This document shows positions 8,763 through 18,042 of a stretch of 64,000 bases of DNA, piece by piece. Position 1 is the stretch's first letter; every line of letters begins with the position of its first letter. This stretch comes from Arsukibacterium sp. UBA5043 (GTDB lineage: Bacteria; Pseudomonadota; Gammaproteobacteria; Enterobacterales; Alteromonadaceae), in contig DIBV01000017.1 in assembly GCA_002415085.1 (NCBI GenBank), positions 547,818 through 611,817 of the forward strand, written 5' to 3'. The notes under the pieces are model-generated. The model saw nothing but the letters and a program-made list of their open reading frames with translations, ran no database searches and was not told where the DNA came from. The translations under genes and the position numbers were made by a program.

Positions 8763-10016
8763 TTAAGCATAAACCGGAAAACGACTGCATAACTGAGCAA
8801 CATCCGCTTTAACCCGCTCGATTACGCTGTCATCATCAATGTTGTCCAATACATCACAAATAAAGCAAGCCACCTGACGCGCCTGTTCTTCTTTAAAACC
8901 ACGACGGGTAATCGCCGGCGTGCCGATTCGCAGGCCGCTGGTGACAAAGGGTGAGCGCGGATCATTTGGAACCGAGTTTTTATTAACAGTAATATGCGCC
9001 CGGCCTAACGCGGCATCCGCTGCTTTGCCAGTAATGTCTTTATCGATTAAATCCATTAAAAACAAATGGTTTTCGGTACCGCCTGAGACGATTTTGTAAC
9101 CACGTTTAATCATTTCATCGCACATGGCTTTGGCATTGTTTAACACCTGCTGCTGATACACCTTAAATTCAGGCTCTAACGCTTCCTTAAACGCAACCGC
9201 TTTAGCAGCGATGACATGCATTAACGGACCACCCTGACTCCCCGGAAATACAGCAGAGTTTAGTTTCTTCTCAATAGCTTCATTTTTACGCGCCAGAATT
9301 AAACCGCCACGTGGCCCGGCCAGTGTTTTATGCGTCGTTGTCGTCACGACATCAGCAAGCGGCACCGGGTTTGGATAAAGACCAGCCGCTACCAGGCCAG
9401 CAACATGCGCCATATCTACCAGCAGATACGCCCCTACTTTATCCGCAATATCGCGAAACCGCTGCCAGTCAACAATGCCAGAGTACGCAGAGAAACCGGC
9501 AATAATTAATTTTGGTTTGTGTTCAACAGCCAGTGCTTCAGCCTGATCATAATCTATGACACCCGTCTCTGGGTGCAGGCCATACTGGACAGCCTTATAG
9601 AGCTTGCCAGACGAACTGACATGTGAACCATGAGTCAAATGGCCACCATGTGCCAGACTCATTCCCAAAATAGTGTCACCCGCTTCCAATAGGGCTAAAA
9701 ATACCGCCGCGTTGGCTTGTGAACCCGCATGAGGCTGCACATTAGCGTAATCAGCACTAAACAATTGCTTAGCACGGTCAATCGCTAAATCTTCAGCGAT
9801 ATCAACAAATTCACAACCGCCGTAATAACGTTTGTGTGGATAACCTTCAGCATATTTATTGGTAAGTTGTGAACCTTGTGCCTGTAAAACCCGTGGACTG
9901 GCATAGTTCTCAGAAGCAATTAACTCAATGTGCGCTTCCTGACGGTCGGTTTCATCTGTTATCGCCTGCCATAATTCCGGGTCAAAATCGGCAATATTCA
10001 TCTCACGCTTTAACAT
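8763..10016 (-). CDS. glyA: Serine hydroxymethyltransferase
   Basis: A 417-residue pyridoxal phosphate enzyme interconverting serine and glycine with tetrahydrofolate, the main source of one-carbon units. The N-terminus [16 protein letters not shown] matches the enterobacterial enzyme; [17 protein letters not shown]-like [11 protein letters not shown] and the lysine motif [16 protein letters not shown] are clear. A good AGGAGA precedes the ATG. It is divergent from dinB across 239 bases. folD further along the window acts in the same folate pathway. Confidence 0.98.
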   Translation of the reverse strand: MLKREMNIADFDPELWQAITDETDRQEAHIELIASENYASPRVLQAQGSQLTNKYAEGYPHKRYYGGCEFVDIAEDLAIDRAKQLFSADYANVQPHAGSQANAAVFLALLEAGDTILGMSLAHGGHLTHGSHVSSSGKLYKAVQYGLHPETGVIDYDQAEALAVEHKPKLIIAGFSAYSGIVDWQRFRDIADKVGAYLLVDMAHVAGLVAAGLYPNPVPLADVVTTTTHKTLAGPRGGLILARKNEAIEKKLNSAVFPGSQGGPLMHVIAAKAVAFKEALEPEFKVYQQQVLNNAKAMCDEMIKRGYKIVSGGTENHLFLMDLIDKDITGKAADAALGRAHITVNKNSVPNDPRSPFVTSGLRIGTPAITRRGFKEEQARQVACFICDVLDNIDDDSVIERVKADVAQLCSRFPVYA

Positions 10017-10222
10017 GCTTTCTCCTGGGCGCGGGTCACGCTTACTGGTTAAATAAATGGGGACTGTTAATTGGCGCTTATTCTACCCTGATTTTATTCA
10101 GGATGCACCGAAAATATAGCCATCCAGCCATCCACGATATCGAGTGCATGACTTGTATTAATATCTGGATGGTCTGCTTTACACGTATCAGAGCTTTACA
10201 AGGCAAAACCCTAACACTACTA

Positions 10223-10242
10223 TACTGTACATCAATACAGTT
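10223..10242 (+). promoter_or_regulatory. LexA (SOS) box of dinB
   Basis: CTGT-N8-ACAG (10225-10228 and 10237-10240) embedded in TACTGTACATCAATACAGTT, a near-perfect match to the gammaproteobacterial LexA consensus. A TATACT (10221-10226) overlaps it and could be the -10. The box ends only 13 bases before the dinB ATG, so the leader is very short. Confidence 0.88.
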
Positions 10243-10255
10243 TCTTTTTGATACC

Positions 10256-11311
10256 ATGGTCAGTCAGCGTAAAATTATTCATATCGACATGGATTGCTTT
10301 TTCGCCGCAGTAGAAATGCGCGATAACCCGATGCTGGCCACCATTCCACTGGCGATTGGCGGCAGCCGCAGTAGCCGGGGCGTTATCGCCACCTGTAATT
10401 ACCCTGCCCGGGTTTTTGGTGTTCGCTCTGCCATGCCGACAGGTCAAGCTTTGAAACTATGCCCACAATTGCATCTCATGGCCGGCAATATGGAGAAGTA
10501 TAAAACGGTCAGCAGGCAAATCCGGGCGATCTTTCAGCGCTATAGTGATTTGGTAGAACCGCTGTCGCTGGATGAAGCCTTTCTGGATGTCAGCAATAGC
10601 CGACATTTTGGCGGCAGTGCGACCCGCATCGCTGAAGATATTCGCCGGGTTATTCTGGCCGAAACCGGACTGACCGCTTCAGCCGGGGTAGCGCCAAATA
10701 AATTCCTGGCAAAAATTGCCAGCGATGAAAACAAACCTGATGGCTTATTTGTAATAACGCCACAACAAGTCACTGCTTTTGTCGACAACTTACCTTTGGC
10801 TAAACTTCCCGGAGTAGGTGATAAAACCGCCGAACGCCTTAACCGGCTAGGTTTAACAAAGTGTAAAGATATTGCCAGCTGCGATTTGGCAGTACTGGTC
10901 AAACATTTTGGCGCAATGGCCGATAGTTTATTAAAGCGCAGCCAGGGTATCGACGAGCGGCCGGTCCGAATTGAACGTCATGCCAAATCCGTCGGCGTGG
11001 AACATACCCTGGCAACAGATATCGACGTTTATCAGGACTGTGTAGAGGCCTTGAGTGCTTTATGGCCAAAATTACAATCACGACTGGCAAATCAGGGCGA
11101 TAAAGGGCTGCAGAAGATTGGGGTTAAACTTAAATTCAGTGACTTTCGACAAACAACGGTGGAATGTCAGGCGCAAACCGCCAAACTCGAGCAGTTTTTA
11201 CCCTTATTACAGCAAGCATGGCAACGCCGGCAACAGCAAGGGGTGCGGCTGGTCGGCTTACAGCTGGGTTTTACTGCTCCTAATCCAGGCCAGCTTACAT
11301 TGCCTTTTTAA
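10256..11311 (+). CDS. dinB: DNA polymerase IV
   Basis: Y-family translesion polymerase of 351 residues, made in the SOS response. IIHIDMDCFFAAVE and EPLSLDEAFLDV carry the catalytic acidic residues; ASAGVAPNKFLAKIAS, the helix-hairpin-helix segment LPGVGDKTAERL and the little-finger domain follow. The C-terminus QLTLPF is a good beta-clamp binding peptide. The frame is open for 129 codons upstream, but the ATG at 10256 gives the family N-terminus and sits just after the LexA box; the upstream part would run through the promoter. No strong ribosome binding site is visible. Confidence 0.96.
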   Translation: MVSQRKIIHIDMDCFFAAVEMRDNPMLATIPLAIGGSRSSRGVIATCNYPARVFGVRSAMPTGQALKLCPQLHLMAGNMEKYKTVSRQIRAIFQRYSDLVEPLSLDEAFLDVSNSRHFGGSATRIAEDIRRVILAETGLTASAGVAPNKFLAKIASDENKPDGLFVITPQQVTAFVDNLPLAKLPGVGDKTAERLNRLGLTKCKDIASCDLAVLVKHFGAMADSLLKRSQGIDERPVRIERHAKSVGVEHTLATDIDVYQDCVEALSALWPKLQSRLANQGDKGLQKIGVKLKFSDFRQTTVECQAQTAKLEQFLPLLQQAWQRRQQQGVRLVGLQLGFTAPNPGQLTLPF

Positions 11312-11350
11312 GGCGTCAGCGATTAATTGCTCTGGCTGAGCTGCAGATAT

Positions 11351-11376
11351 AAAAAAGCCAGCTCTGTGGCTGGCTC
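11351..11376 (-). terminator. Cold-shock gene terminator
   Basis: Stem AGCCAGC / GCTGGCT (11356-11362 and 11369-11375) with a six-base loop and six T on the minus strand. It lies 21 bases past the csp stop. Confidence 0.8.
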
Positions 11377-11396
11377 TTTACAAGAAAACTATCAGA

Positions 11397-11609
11397 TTAA
11401 CCGGTTACAGTGACGTTTTCAGCCTGTGGACCTTTCTGACCTTCGGTAACTTCGAAAGTTACACGCTGACCTTCAACTAAAGTTTTACGGCCTGTGCCAT
11501 TGATAGCGCGGAAATGAACGAATACGTCTTTGCCGCCTTCGCGCTCAATAAAACCGAAACCTTTATCTTCGTTGAACCACTTAACTGTACCAGAAATTAA
11601 CTGTGACAT
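11397..11609 (-). CDS. Cold-shock domain protein (CspA family)
   Basis: A 70-residue single OB-fold protein. It has the W-aromatic start ([15 protein letters not shown] with RNP1) and RNP2 (DVFVHFRAI), so it should bind single-stranded RNA/DNA as an RNA chaperone. Whether it is cold-induced or constitutive cannot be told from the protein. It is preceded by a well-formed promoter and an 80-odd nucleotide leader with a small hairpin (around 11636-11652), and ends at its own terminator. Confidence 0.95.
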   Translation of the reverse strand: MSQLISGTVKWFNEDKGFGFIEREGGKDVFVHFRAINGTGRKTLVEGQRVTFEVTEGQKGPQAENVTVTG

Positions 11610-11698
11610 AACACTCTCTTACTTTAACTAAATTTGCCGAAATCTCGGCGACTTAAATATTCTCGGCCAGCTTATCGAGCGGCTAAATATTCAAACGC

Positions 11699-11727
11699 AT
11701 TATCAGTTAAGCTGATCATGCGGTCAA
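11699..11727 (-). promoter_or_regulatory. Sigma-70 promoter of the csp gene
   Basis: Minus strand: -35 TTGACC (11722-11727), 17 bp spacer, -10 GATAAT (11699-11704); each hexamer matches consensus in five of six positions. Predicted start near 11692 gives a leader of about 83 bases. Confidence 0.7.
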
Positions 11728-11873
11728 TATAAATACCGGACGAGCAGAAAATATATTTTCCAGCCAGCCGTACCAGCTAAATCGTATTCGCCAGAAAGGG
11801 TTAACACCAGCTGGCACGACTTAAGCTTTTTTAGTGTAGCAGTAAAACTGCTGAACATTTAACCAGCAACCAA

Positions 11874-13202
11874 TTATTTTTTACGGCGCACCGGGCCGCT
11901 GCCATCATCCCCACCCTCAAAAAAAGATGGCGCTTTATTTTTTGCCGTATCAGGCTTACTTTGAGACGTCCTGGCGACCTTTTTCGGGGCAGCACCTTTA
12001 GCTTTAGTCCTGCTGTCTGACTTAGCGATCAGCGGAGTAATACCGCTAAACTTAGCTGGCAAACTGTCAACAACCGAAAATGAAATGGCGTGGCGCAAAA
12101 ATGCTTCAATATTTTGCAGACTTGGCCAGTCTTTCGGGCCGACCAGAGAAACAGCCTGTCCCTTTGCCCCGGCCCGGCCCGTGCGACCAATACGGTGGAC
12201 ATATTCTTCGGGATGCTTAGGCAAATCAAAATTAATCACATGTGACACTTGCAGCAAATCCAGGCCACGTGATGCCAAATCGGTGGTAACCAACACCTGA
12301 AATTTGCCGGTAGCGAATTGCTGCATCACGCTGTTTCGTTGTTGCTGGCTTAATTTGCCACTTAAGCCCACGGCAGTATAGCCGGCAGACTCGCAAACGC
12401 TGGTCAAGCGCTCGGCATCGGCCCGGGTAGCGGTAAACATTATCAGCTGATTAATATTCTGCTGCTTTAAAAAATAACTTAACAGCGCTTCCTTATGGCT
12501 GAGATTATCGGCCAGGAAAAACCGCTGTTCAATATCCTGATGGGGTTGATAGCCAGCCCCCACGGCAACCCGATGCGGATTCTTTAATAACGCCAGTGCC
12601 AGATTATCAACTTCTGCATGATCAAGAGTGGCAGAGAACAACAGAGTTTGACGCAAGCGGTGATCTGCAGCTTTGTTAATGGTGGTAAGTTGTGGCAGAA
12701 AACCCAGGTCGAGCATTCGGTCTGCTTCGTCCAGAATCAGCATCTCCAAACCTTGTAAAAACAGGGTTTTGTGCTCCAGATGATCCACAAATCTTCCTGG
12801 CGTCGCAACGACTATTGCCGGTTGCCGCTTCAGAATTTTTTCCTGATCGTTAAAGTTTTCGCCACCAACAATCAATGCGGCACTAATCGGGGTATTTGCC
12901 ACCAGCAAGCGAAGCTGGGCGTAAACCTGTTTGGCCAGCTCACGGGTCGGCGCTAAAATCAGGGCCCTGGCATCTTGCTTCGATAAGGCCCGGCTTTTCA
13001 GCAAACGTTGCATCATCGGCAGCAGATAAGCCAGGGTTTTACCCGACCCCGTTTGTGAAGACACAATTAAATCACGGCCAACCATTACTGCCGGAATCGC
13101 CTCTTGCTGAATTTCAGTTGGCTTATCAAAGCCCAAATGTTGAATTGACCTGAGTAAGCGCGGGTCTAATGCTAAATCTTTAAATGGCAAAATGAACCTC
13201 AT
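11874..13202 (-). CDS. DEAD-box ATP-dependent RNA helicase
   Basis: A 442-residue superfamily 2 helicase. In order: Q motif (GFDKPTEIQQEAIP), motif I SSQTGSGKT, Ia PTRELAKQV, GG, Ib TPGR, motif II DEAD, motif III SAT, and motifs IV-VI (VTTDLASRGLD, HRIGRTGRAG). The C-terminal tail (about 380-442) is basic and low in complexity, as expected for an RNA-binding tail. It is nearest in character to SrmB/RhlE-like helicases of ribosome assembly, but I cannot assign one. It is divergent from the DUF2058 gene; the csp gene lies downstream with its own promoter, which may link both to low-temperature RNA handling. Confidence 0.93.
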   Translation of the reverse strand: MRFILPFKDLALDPRLLRSIQHLGFDKPTEIQQEAIPAVMVGRDLIVSSQTGSGKTLAYLLPMMQRLLKSRALSKQDARALILAPTRELAKQVYAQLRLLVANTPISAALIVGGENFNDQEKILKRQPAIVVATPGRFVDHLEHKTLFLQGLEMLILDEADRMLDLGFLPQLTTINKAADHRLRQTLLFSATLDHAEVDNLALALLKNPHRVAVGAGYQPHQDIEQRFFLADNLSHKEALLSYFLKQQNINQLIMFTATRADAERLTSVCESAGYTAVGLSGKLSQQQRNSVMQQFATGKFQVLVTTDLASRGLDLLQVSHVINFDLPKHPEEYVHRIGRTGRAGAKGQAVSLVGPKDWPSLQNIEAFLRHAISFSVVDSLPAKFSGITPLIAKSDSRTKAKGAAPKKVARTSQSKPDTAKNKAPSFFEGGDDGSGPVRRKK

Positions 13203-13311
13203 GACCTTAAAGTACTGCTATATGATAACCGAACTGGCTCATTTGAGTTAATAAGATTGCTTAGGGTACACTAAGCCGAGTAATTTCCCTTGTAAATTGA
13301 GTAACCCAATC

Positions 13312-13845
13312 ATGAGTAATGCGTTTCGTGACCAGCTGCTAAAAGCTGGTTTGGCCGATGCCAAAAAAGTGAAAAAAGTGAAAAAAGAAAAACACCAGCA
13401 AAAGACTCAGGCTGGAAAAAGTGCAGTGCTAAACAACGATGCCTCTTCGCTGGCACAACAAGCTAAAGCGGAACAGGTAGCTCGGGATAAAGAGCTTAAC
13501 AAGCAAAAACAGGCCGAGTTAGCGCAAAAAGCCATCGCAGCCCAGGTAAAACAAATGATTGAAACCAATGCGATTAGCAGCAAAGGCGAGCTGGGTTTTA
13601 ATTTTGTCGACGGTAAATTGGTTAAAAAGTTATACGTCAGTAAGAAATTGCATGACGAGCTCAGCCGCGGGTTAGTCGCCATAGCCCGTCAGGCCGACCA
13701 ATACCAGGTAATACCGGCCCCGGTGGCAGAAAAAATTATGCAACGTGATGCCAATAGCATCGTATTGCTCAATACCAAACAACAGCAACCTGATGAAGAT
13801 GATCCCTATGCCGACTATCAGATCCCTGATGATTTGATGTGGTAA
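13312..13845 (+). CDS. DUF2058 family protein (YaiL-like)
   Basis: A 177-residue, strongly charged protein. The start MSNAFRDQLLKAGL followed by a lysine-rich coiled stretch and a C-terminal domain ending in DDPYADYQIPDDLMW is typical of DUF2058. Function is not established; family members are described as nucleoprotein/polynucleotide-associated. The ATG at 13312 is preferred over an in-frame TTG at 13297 because it matches the family start. Confidence 0.85.
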   Translation: MSNAFRDQLLKAGLADAKKVKKVKKEKHQQKTQAGKSAVLNNDASSLAQQAKAEQVARDKELNKQKQAELAQKAIAAQVKQMIETNAISSKGELGFNFVDGKLVKKLYVSKKLHDELSRGLVAIARQADQYQVIPAPVAEKIMQRDANSIVLLNTKQQQPDEDDPYADYQIPDDLMW

Positions 13846-13882
13846 TTTGCAACTGGTAATCATGCACTTAAAAGGAAACATC

Positions 13883-14746
13883 ATGCGCTTATTTACTTAT
13901 TTATTGTGCTATACCCTATTGCTTGTAAGCAGCTCGGTGTGGGCAGCCAGCGTCTGGAAAGTCAGTAAAGATGGCCAGCATTTTTATCTGGCAGGTACCG
14001 TTCATTTACTCAGTAAAAATGACTACCCGCTGCCTGCGGCATACGACACCGCGTTTAATCAGAGCAGCGAGTTGCTGTTTGAAACGGATTTGAACGCGTT
14101 AACCAGCCCGGCTGGCTTAAGCAAAATGATGCACCAAAATACCTACAGCGATGGAAAAACCCTGGAGCAGGTGTTATCAGCTGAGGTCTATCAGCAACTG
14201 AAAAACTACACCACAGAGCGTAACATGCCCATTGCAGCAGTCAGCCGGTTCAAACCAGGCTTCGCTGCCATGATGCTTGCCAGTGTCGAAATGCAACGTT
14301 TAGGAGCAGCAGAAACGGGGGTCGACATGCATTATCTGCAGTTGGGCCAGCAGCAGGATAAGAAAATTAGCGGGCTTGAGACCACAGATCAGCATCTGGC
14401 AGTGCTAGATGGTATGAACCTATTAGATCCGGATGTCATCATTCGCTCCACGTTGCAGGATATGCCCAAAGTGGAGGGGCAGTTAGTCGACATGAAACAA
14501 GCCTGGCGCAGTGGTAATACTGAAAAACTAGAGCAATTATTTGTTGAAGATCTGCAGCAGGTACCACAAATGTATGAGATTTTACTGGTTAACCGCAATC
14601 ATGCCTGGATGCCCATGCTGCAATCTTTAACCGGCAATGAGCATACCACGATGGTACTTGTAGGTGCGTTGCATCTGGCGGGCGAAGACGGTCTGCTGAA
14701 GTTGTTGCAACAACAAGGCTATACTTTAGTTCAGCTTAATGAATAA
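13883..14746 (+). CDS. TraB/GumN family exported protein
   Basis: A 287-residue protein with a signal peptide ending near VWAAS (residue 20). The two family motifs are visible: GTVHLL near the N-terminus and GALHLAGEDG near the C-terminus, plus an ESGVDxH-like segment (ETGVDMHYL). The family is thought to be related to TIKI/EreA-like metallohydrolases, but substrates of bacterial members are mostly unknown. The ATG at 13883 has AAAGGAAA in front; an upstream in-frame start would precede the signal sequence. It follows the DUF2058 gene by 37 bases and may be cotranscribed. Confidence 0.85.
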   Translation: MRLFTYLLCYTLLLVSSSVWAASVWKVSKDGQHFYLAGTVHLLSKNDYPLPAAYDTAFNQSSELLFETDLNALTSPAGLSKMMHQNTYSDGKTLEQVLSAEVYQQLKNYTTERNMPIAAVSRFKPGFAAMMLASVEMQRLGAAETGVDMHYLQLGQQQDKKISGLETTDQHLAVLDGMNLLDPDVIIRSTLQDMPKVEGQLVDMKQAWRSGNTEKLEQLFVEDLQQVPQMYEILLVNRNHAWMPMLQSLTGNEHTTMVLVGALHLAGEDGLLKLLQQQGYTLVQLNE

Positions 14747-14778
14747 AAACATGGGGTAATTGAACAGGCCTGTGCTCA

Positions 14779-15516
14779 TTAGCGACAGCCCTGACGGGCG
14801 CTAACGCCTTTGACCCCGTCAGCAAAGGCCGGCGCCAGTTGCCATCGCTGGCGGATAGGGGTCAGAGGCAATTCGCGTTTCCGGGCCACCAACAGATAAC
14901 AACCGGCAAAATAATTAAGATATTGTTCTGCAAAACGTTGCACAGAGCTATCAGCATATTCATTTACCAGCATGCTGCCATAAAAAAATCGTTGTTCAGC
15001 AAGCACTTCGAAACCAATCAAATGTAACCAGTCTTTTATCCGACCAGGCGAAAAAAAACGGCCTTGCCATGGGTAACGCTGCTTTAACCAAGGCGCAATG
15101 CCCACCAACGCCAATAAACTTACTGGATTAAATCCCGTTAACAACAGGTAGCCATCGGAAATCAGTACCCGATGCGCTTCCCGCACGATATGGTGAGGAT
15201 CGGCCTGATATTCCAGACACTGGCTCAGCAACACGGCATCAATGCTGTGACTGTCTATCGGCAACGTATCAGGTAACCCTATCAGATGGCTTTTACCGTT
15301 GTCACTGCTGCCTAAACGCACCTGATTTTTTATGTTGCAGCCCGGCAAGTCTAAATCACTGCTCAAATCGCCAACTTTAAGCAGGTAATACCCAAATATC
15401 TGTTGCCACCAGGGTTGCAGCTGTCTGCTAATCGCCTGCGCTAAAGCCGGGCCTTGCAAAAATGCCTGCCAGCTTGCTGGTACCTGCGGTTCATTTTCGT
15501 TCAATGCTGGTTTCAT
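14779..15516 (-). CDS. SAM-dependent methyltransferase, YafS-like
   Basis: A 245-residue class I methyltransferase of the Methyltransf_11 type. The SAM-binding region is somewhat divergent, but the SIDAVLLSQCLEYQADPHHIVREAHRVLISDGYLLLTGFNPVS-like core (residues about 90-135) is typical. It sits head to head with gloB, as yafS does in E. coli, which supports the family assignment. The substrate is unknown. Confidence 0.82.
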   Translation of the reverse strand: MKPALNENEPQVPASWQAFLQGPALAQAISRQLQPWWQQIFGYYLLKVGDLSSDLDLPGCNIKNQVRLGSSDNGKSHLIGLPDTLPIDSHSIDAVLLSQCLEYQADPHHIVREAHRVLISDGYLLLTGFNPVSLLALVGIAPWLKQRYPWQGRFFSPGRIKDWLHLIGFEVLAEQRFFYGSMLVNEYADSSVQRFAEQYLNYFAGCYLLVARKRELPLTPIRQRWQLAPAFADGVKGVSARQGCR

Positions 15517-15553
15517 GATAATCTGGTGCCTGCTTTTAGATGGGGGCGCTTTA

Positions 15554-16339
15554 ATGTTAAAAGAAAATCTGATGTTGAGTATTAGTCCGCTGGCTGCCTT
15601 TGAGGATAACTACATTTGGTGTCTGTGTCAGCCAGCAAGCTCACATTGTGTTGTGGTTGATCCCGGCGATGCCAAGCCCGTGTTAGAATTTTTGCAGCAA
15701 CAGCAAAAAAAACTGTATGCCATACTCATTACCCATCATCACCCTGACCATACCGGCGGCCTTGCACAATTGCAACGTGCCTACCCTGATGTAAGAATAA
15801 TTGGTCCTGCCGCCGAGCAAAGCAAAATACCGTTATTGACCGAACGTGTGCAACAGGATGATATCGTTGAACTGACACCTTTGTCCTGTCAGTTTCAGGT
15901 AATCGATTTACCCGGCCACACTTCAGGCCATATTGGTTTTTATAGCAAACCGTATTTATTTTGTGGCGATACTTTGTTCAGTGCCGGCTGTGGCCGGTTA
16001 TTTGAAGGCACCCCGGCACAACTTCATCACTCATTGCAGAAACTCGCTGCGCTTCCCGAGGATACCGCAGTGTATTGTACTCATGAGTATACTTTGGCTA
16101 ACCTGCGCTTCGCCCTAACCGTCGAACCCGATAATCAGGCACTGCAGGATTATCAGCAACATTGTCTGAATTTACGTGCGAAAAACCGGCCCACATTGCC
16201 AGCAAGTTTAGCCACGGAGAAACGGGTCAACCCGTTTTTGCGATGCGAAAACAGTGCTTTGCAACGCAAGTTCCAGCAAGATGATGCGCTTAGCCTGTTT
16301 ACCCGGCTCAGAGCAATGAAAGATCAGTTTAAATCCTGA
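15554..16339 (+). CDS. gloB: Hydroxyacylglutathione hydrolase (glyoxalase II)
   Basis: Hydrolyses S-lactoylglutathione to lactate and glutathione in methylglyoxal detoxification. Metallo-beta-lactamase fold with the binuclear metal motif THHHPDHTGG, LPGHTSGH, CGDTLFSAGCGRLFEG and CTHEYT. The ATG at 15554 has GGGGG at good spacing; the in-frame ATG at 15572 gives the more usual N-terminus (MLSISPLAAFEDNYIW), so the true start may be there. It is divergent from yafS and precedes mltD, an order shared with E. coli. Confidence 0.96.
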   Translation: MLKENLMLSISPLAAFEDNYIWCLCQPASSHCVVVDPGDAKPVLEFLQQQQKKLYAILITHHHPDHTGGLAQLQRAYPDVRIIGPAAEQSKIPLLTERVQQDDIVELTPLSCQFQVIDLPGHTSGHIGFYSKPYLFCGDTLFSAGCGRLFEGTPAQLHHSLQKLAALPEDTAVYCTHEYTLANLRFALTVEPDNQALQDYQQHCLNLRAKNRPTLPASLATEKRVNPFLRCENSALQRKFQQDDALSLFTRLRAMKDQFKS

Positions 16340-16366
16340 CTTGCAATCGGGCTTTGAACAGGTAAC

Positions 16367-17989
16367 ATGAATTTTTTTTCGCGGAATGACCTTATGCATT
16401 TGAAAATTTCTGCCGTCATGTTAGTTGCACTGCTTAGCGGCTGTGTCAGCACGACAGAAACGCCTGCCCCAGTCAGCGGCAAGCCAAAATCCAACACCCC
16501 ACCTCTCGTCCAGGTCAAAGGTGCCAGTGCAGAGCAAATTGCCAGCCGCTTGTGGTATGGCGGTGCGCCGCCTGAACAACTTGCGCCGCTTGACGCTACC
16601 GAGCTGGAAGACTTGTGGCAACGCATTCAATTACAATTAACGTTTGACGTGCCGCAAACCAGACCCATCGTCGAACAACGCAATTTTTACAGCCAGCACC
16701 AAAGTTATCTTGATCGGGTAGCCAATCGGGCACAACCGTTTTTGCATTACATTGTACAAGAGCTTGAAAAGCGCAATATGCCGTTAGAGCTGGCACTATT
16801 ACCGATTGTCGAGAGTGCTTTTGACCCTTTCGCCTATTCGCACGCCAGAGCCTCAGGAATGTGGCAATTTATGCCAGCCACCGGCACCCGTTTTGGTCTG
16901 AAACAAAACTTCTGGTATGACGGTCGGCGTGACGTTATCGAATCAACCCGGGCGGCACTGGATTATCTGCAGTATCTGTACAATACCCTGGAACATGACT
17001 GGCTCAATGCTATCGCTGCTTATAACGCAGGTGAAGGCCGGATTGGTCGTGCCATTCGCGCCAATCAGAAACGACGCTTGCCAACAGATTTCTGGTCACT
17101 GGATTTACCTGCAGAGACCACGGTTTATGTACCGAAACTACTTGCGCTGGTTGATATTTTAAAACGCCCGGACGATTTTGATATCGTCTGGAAATTTATT
17201 AGCAATGAACCAAAAATTACGGTGGTCGCTACCGAAGGCCAGATAGACTTAGCGATTGCGGCCGAACTGGCTGATTTAAGTGTTGCAGAACTGCAGGCGC
17301 TGAATCCGGGATTTAATCAATGGGCTACCGATCCTGACGGCCCACACCAACTGGTTTTACCGATAGCTAAAGCAGAAAGTTTCAGCCGATTGCTGGCACA
17401 AACTGCCAGCGAAGACCGCTTGCAATGGCAGCGTTACACCGTCGTCAGCGGCGATACGTTGGGCAAAATCGCCCACCAACACAAAACCACGGTTGATGCT
17501 ATCAGCCGTTTAAACGAACTTAATACCAATACCATCCGTATTGGTCAGCATCTGCTTATCCCTACGTCAGCCAAAGCCGCCGGCAGCTATCAGCTTAGCC
17601 AGCAAAACCGCATTGCTAAAGCACAGAATCGCACTGGCGGTGACATAAAAATCGAATATATTGTCCAAAATGGTGATACGTTGTGGGATATTAGCCGGAT
17701 GCACAAAGTTACGGTTGCTGAGCTGGCAAAATGGAATGGTATGGTAGAACGTGATCCGTTAAAACCTGGTCAGAAACTGGTCATGTGGCAAGACAGTAAA
17801 ACCAGCCCGGTCTCCGCCATAACCAGAACAGTAAACTATAAAGTCCGCAAAGGTGATTCACTGGCCAGGATAGCCCAACGTTTTAGTGTGTCAGTTGCTG
17901 AAATAATTAAATGGAACAATATTAATACCGAACGTTATCTGCAACCAGGTCAGCAGCTGAAGCTGATTGTTGATGTGACTCAGGTGTGA
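16367..17989 (+). CDS. mltD: Membrane-bound lytic murein transglycosylase D
   Basis: A 540-residue outer-membrane lipoprotein that cleaves peptidoglycan glycan strands to anhydromuropeptides. It has a signal with lipobox LLSGC (Cys26), an SLT domain with the catalytic glutamate in LPIVESAFDPFAYS followed by ASGMWQFMPATG and AYNAGEGR, and three C-terminal LysM repeats (starting at YTVVSGDTL, YIVQNGDTL and YKVRKGDSL). E. coli MltD has two LysM repeats, so this is a three-repeat form. It lies 27 bases after gloB. Confidence 0.96.
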   Translation: MNFFSRNDLMHLKISAVMLVALLSGCVSTTETPAPVSGKPKSNTPPLVQVKGASAEQIASRLWYGGAPPEQLAPLDATELEDLWQRIQLQLTFDVPQTRPIVEQRNFYSQHQSYLDRVANRAQPFLHYIVQELEKRNMPLELALLPIVESAFDPFAYSHARASGMWQFMPATGTRFGLKQNFWYDGRRDVIESTRAALDYLQYLYNTLEHDWLNAIAAYNAGEGRIGRAIRANQKRRLPTDFWSLDLPAETTVYVPKLLALVDILKRPDDFDIVWKFISNEPKITVVATEGQIDLAIAAELADLSVAELQALNPGFNQWATDPDGPHQLVLPIAKAESFSRLLAQTASEDRLQWQRYTVVSGDTLGKIAHQHKTTVDAISRLNELNTNTIRIGQHLLIPTSAKAAGSYQLSQQNRIAKAQNRTGGDIKIEYIVQNGDTLWDISRMHKVTVAELAKWNGMVERDPLKPGQKLVMWQDSKTSPVSAITRTVNYKVRKGDSLARIAQRFSVSVAEIIKWNNINTERYLQPGQQLKLIVDVTQV

Positions 17990-18042
17990 TAACGAACTGT
18001 GGCTAAAGTAAGGCTATTCATCACCGTTTAAGGAACAGCACT

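Noticed and set aside
10017-10222. Glycine riboswitch or small RNA upstream of glyA
   Set aside because: No glycine aptamer core or terminator-like hairpin recognised; only an imperfect CCTGA/TCAGG inverted pair.
9869-10255. 129-residue N-terminal extension of DinB
   Set aside because: It would run through the dinB promoter and LexA box and into glyA; the Y-family N-terminus starts at 10256.
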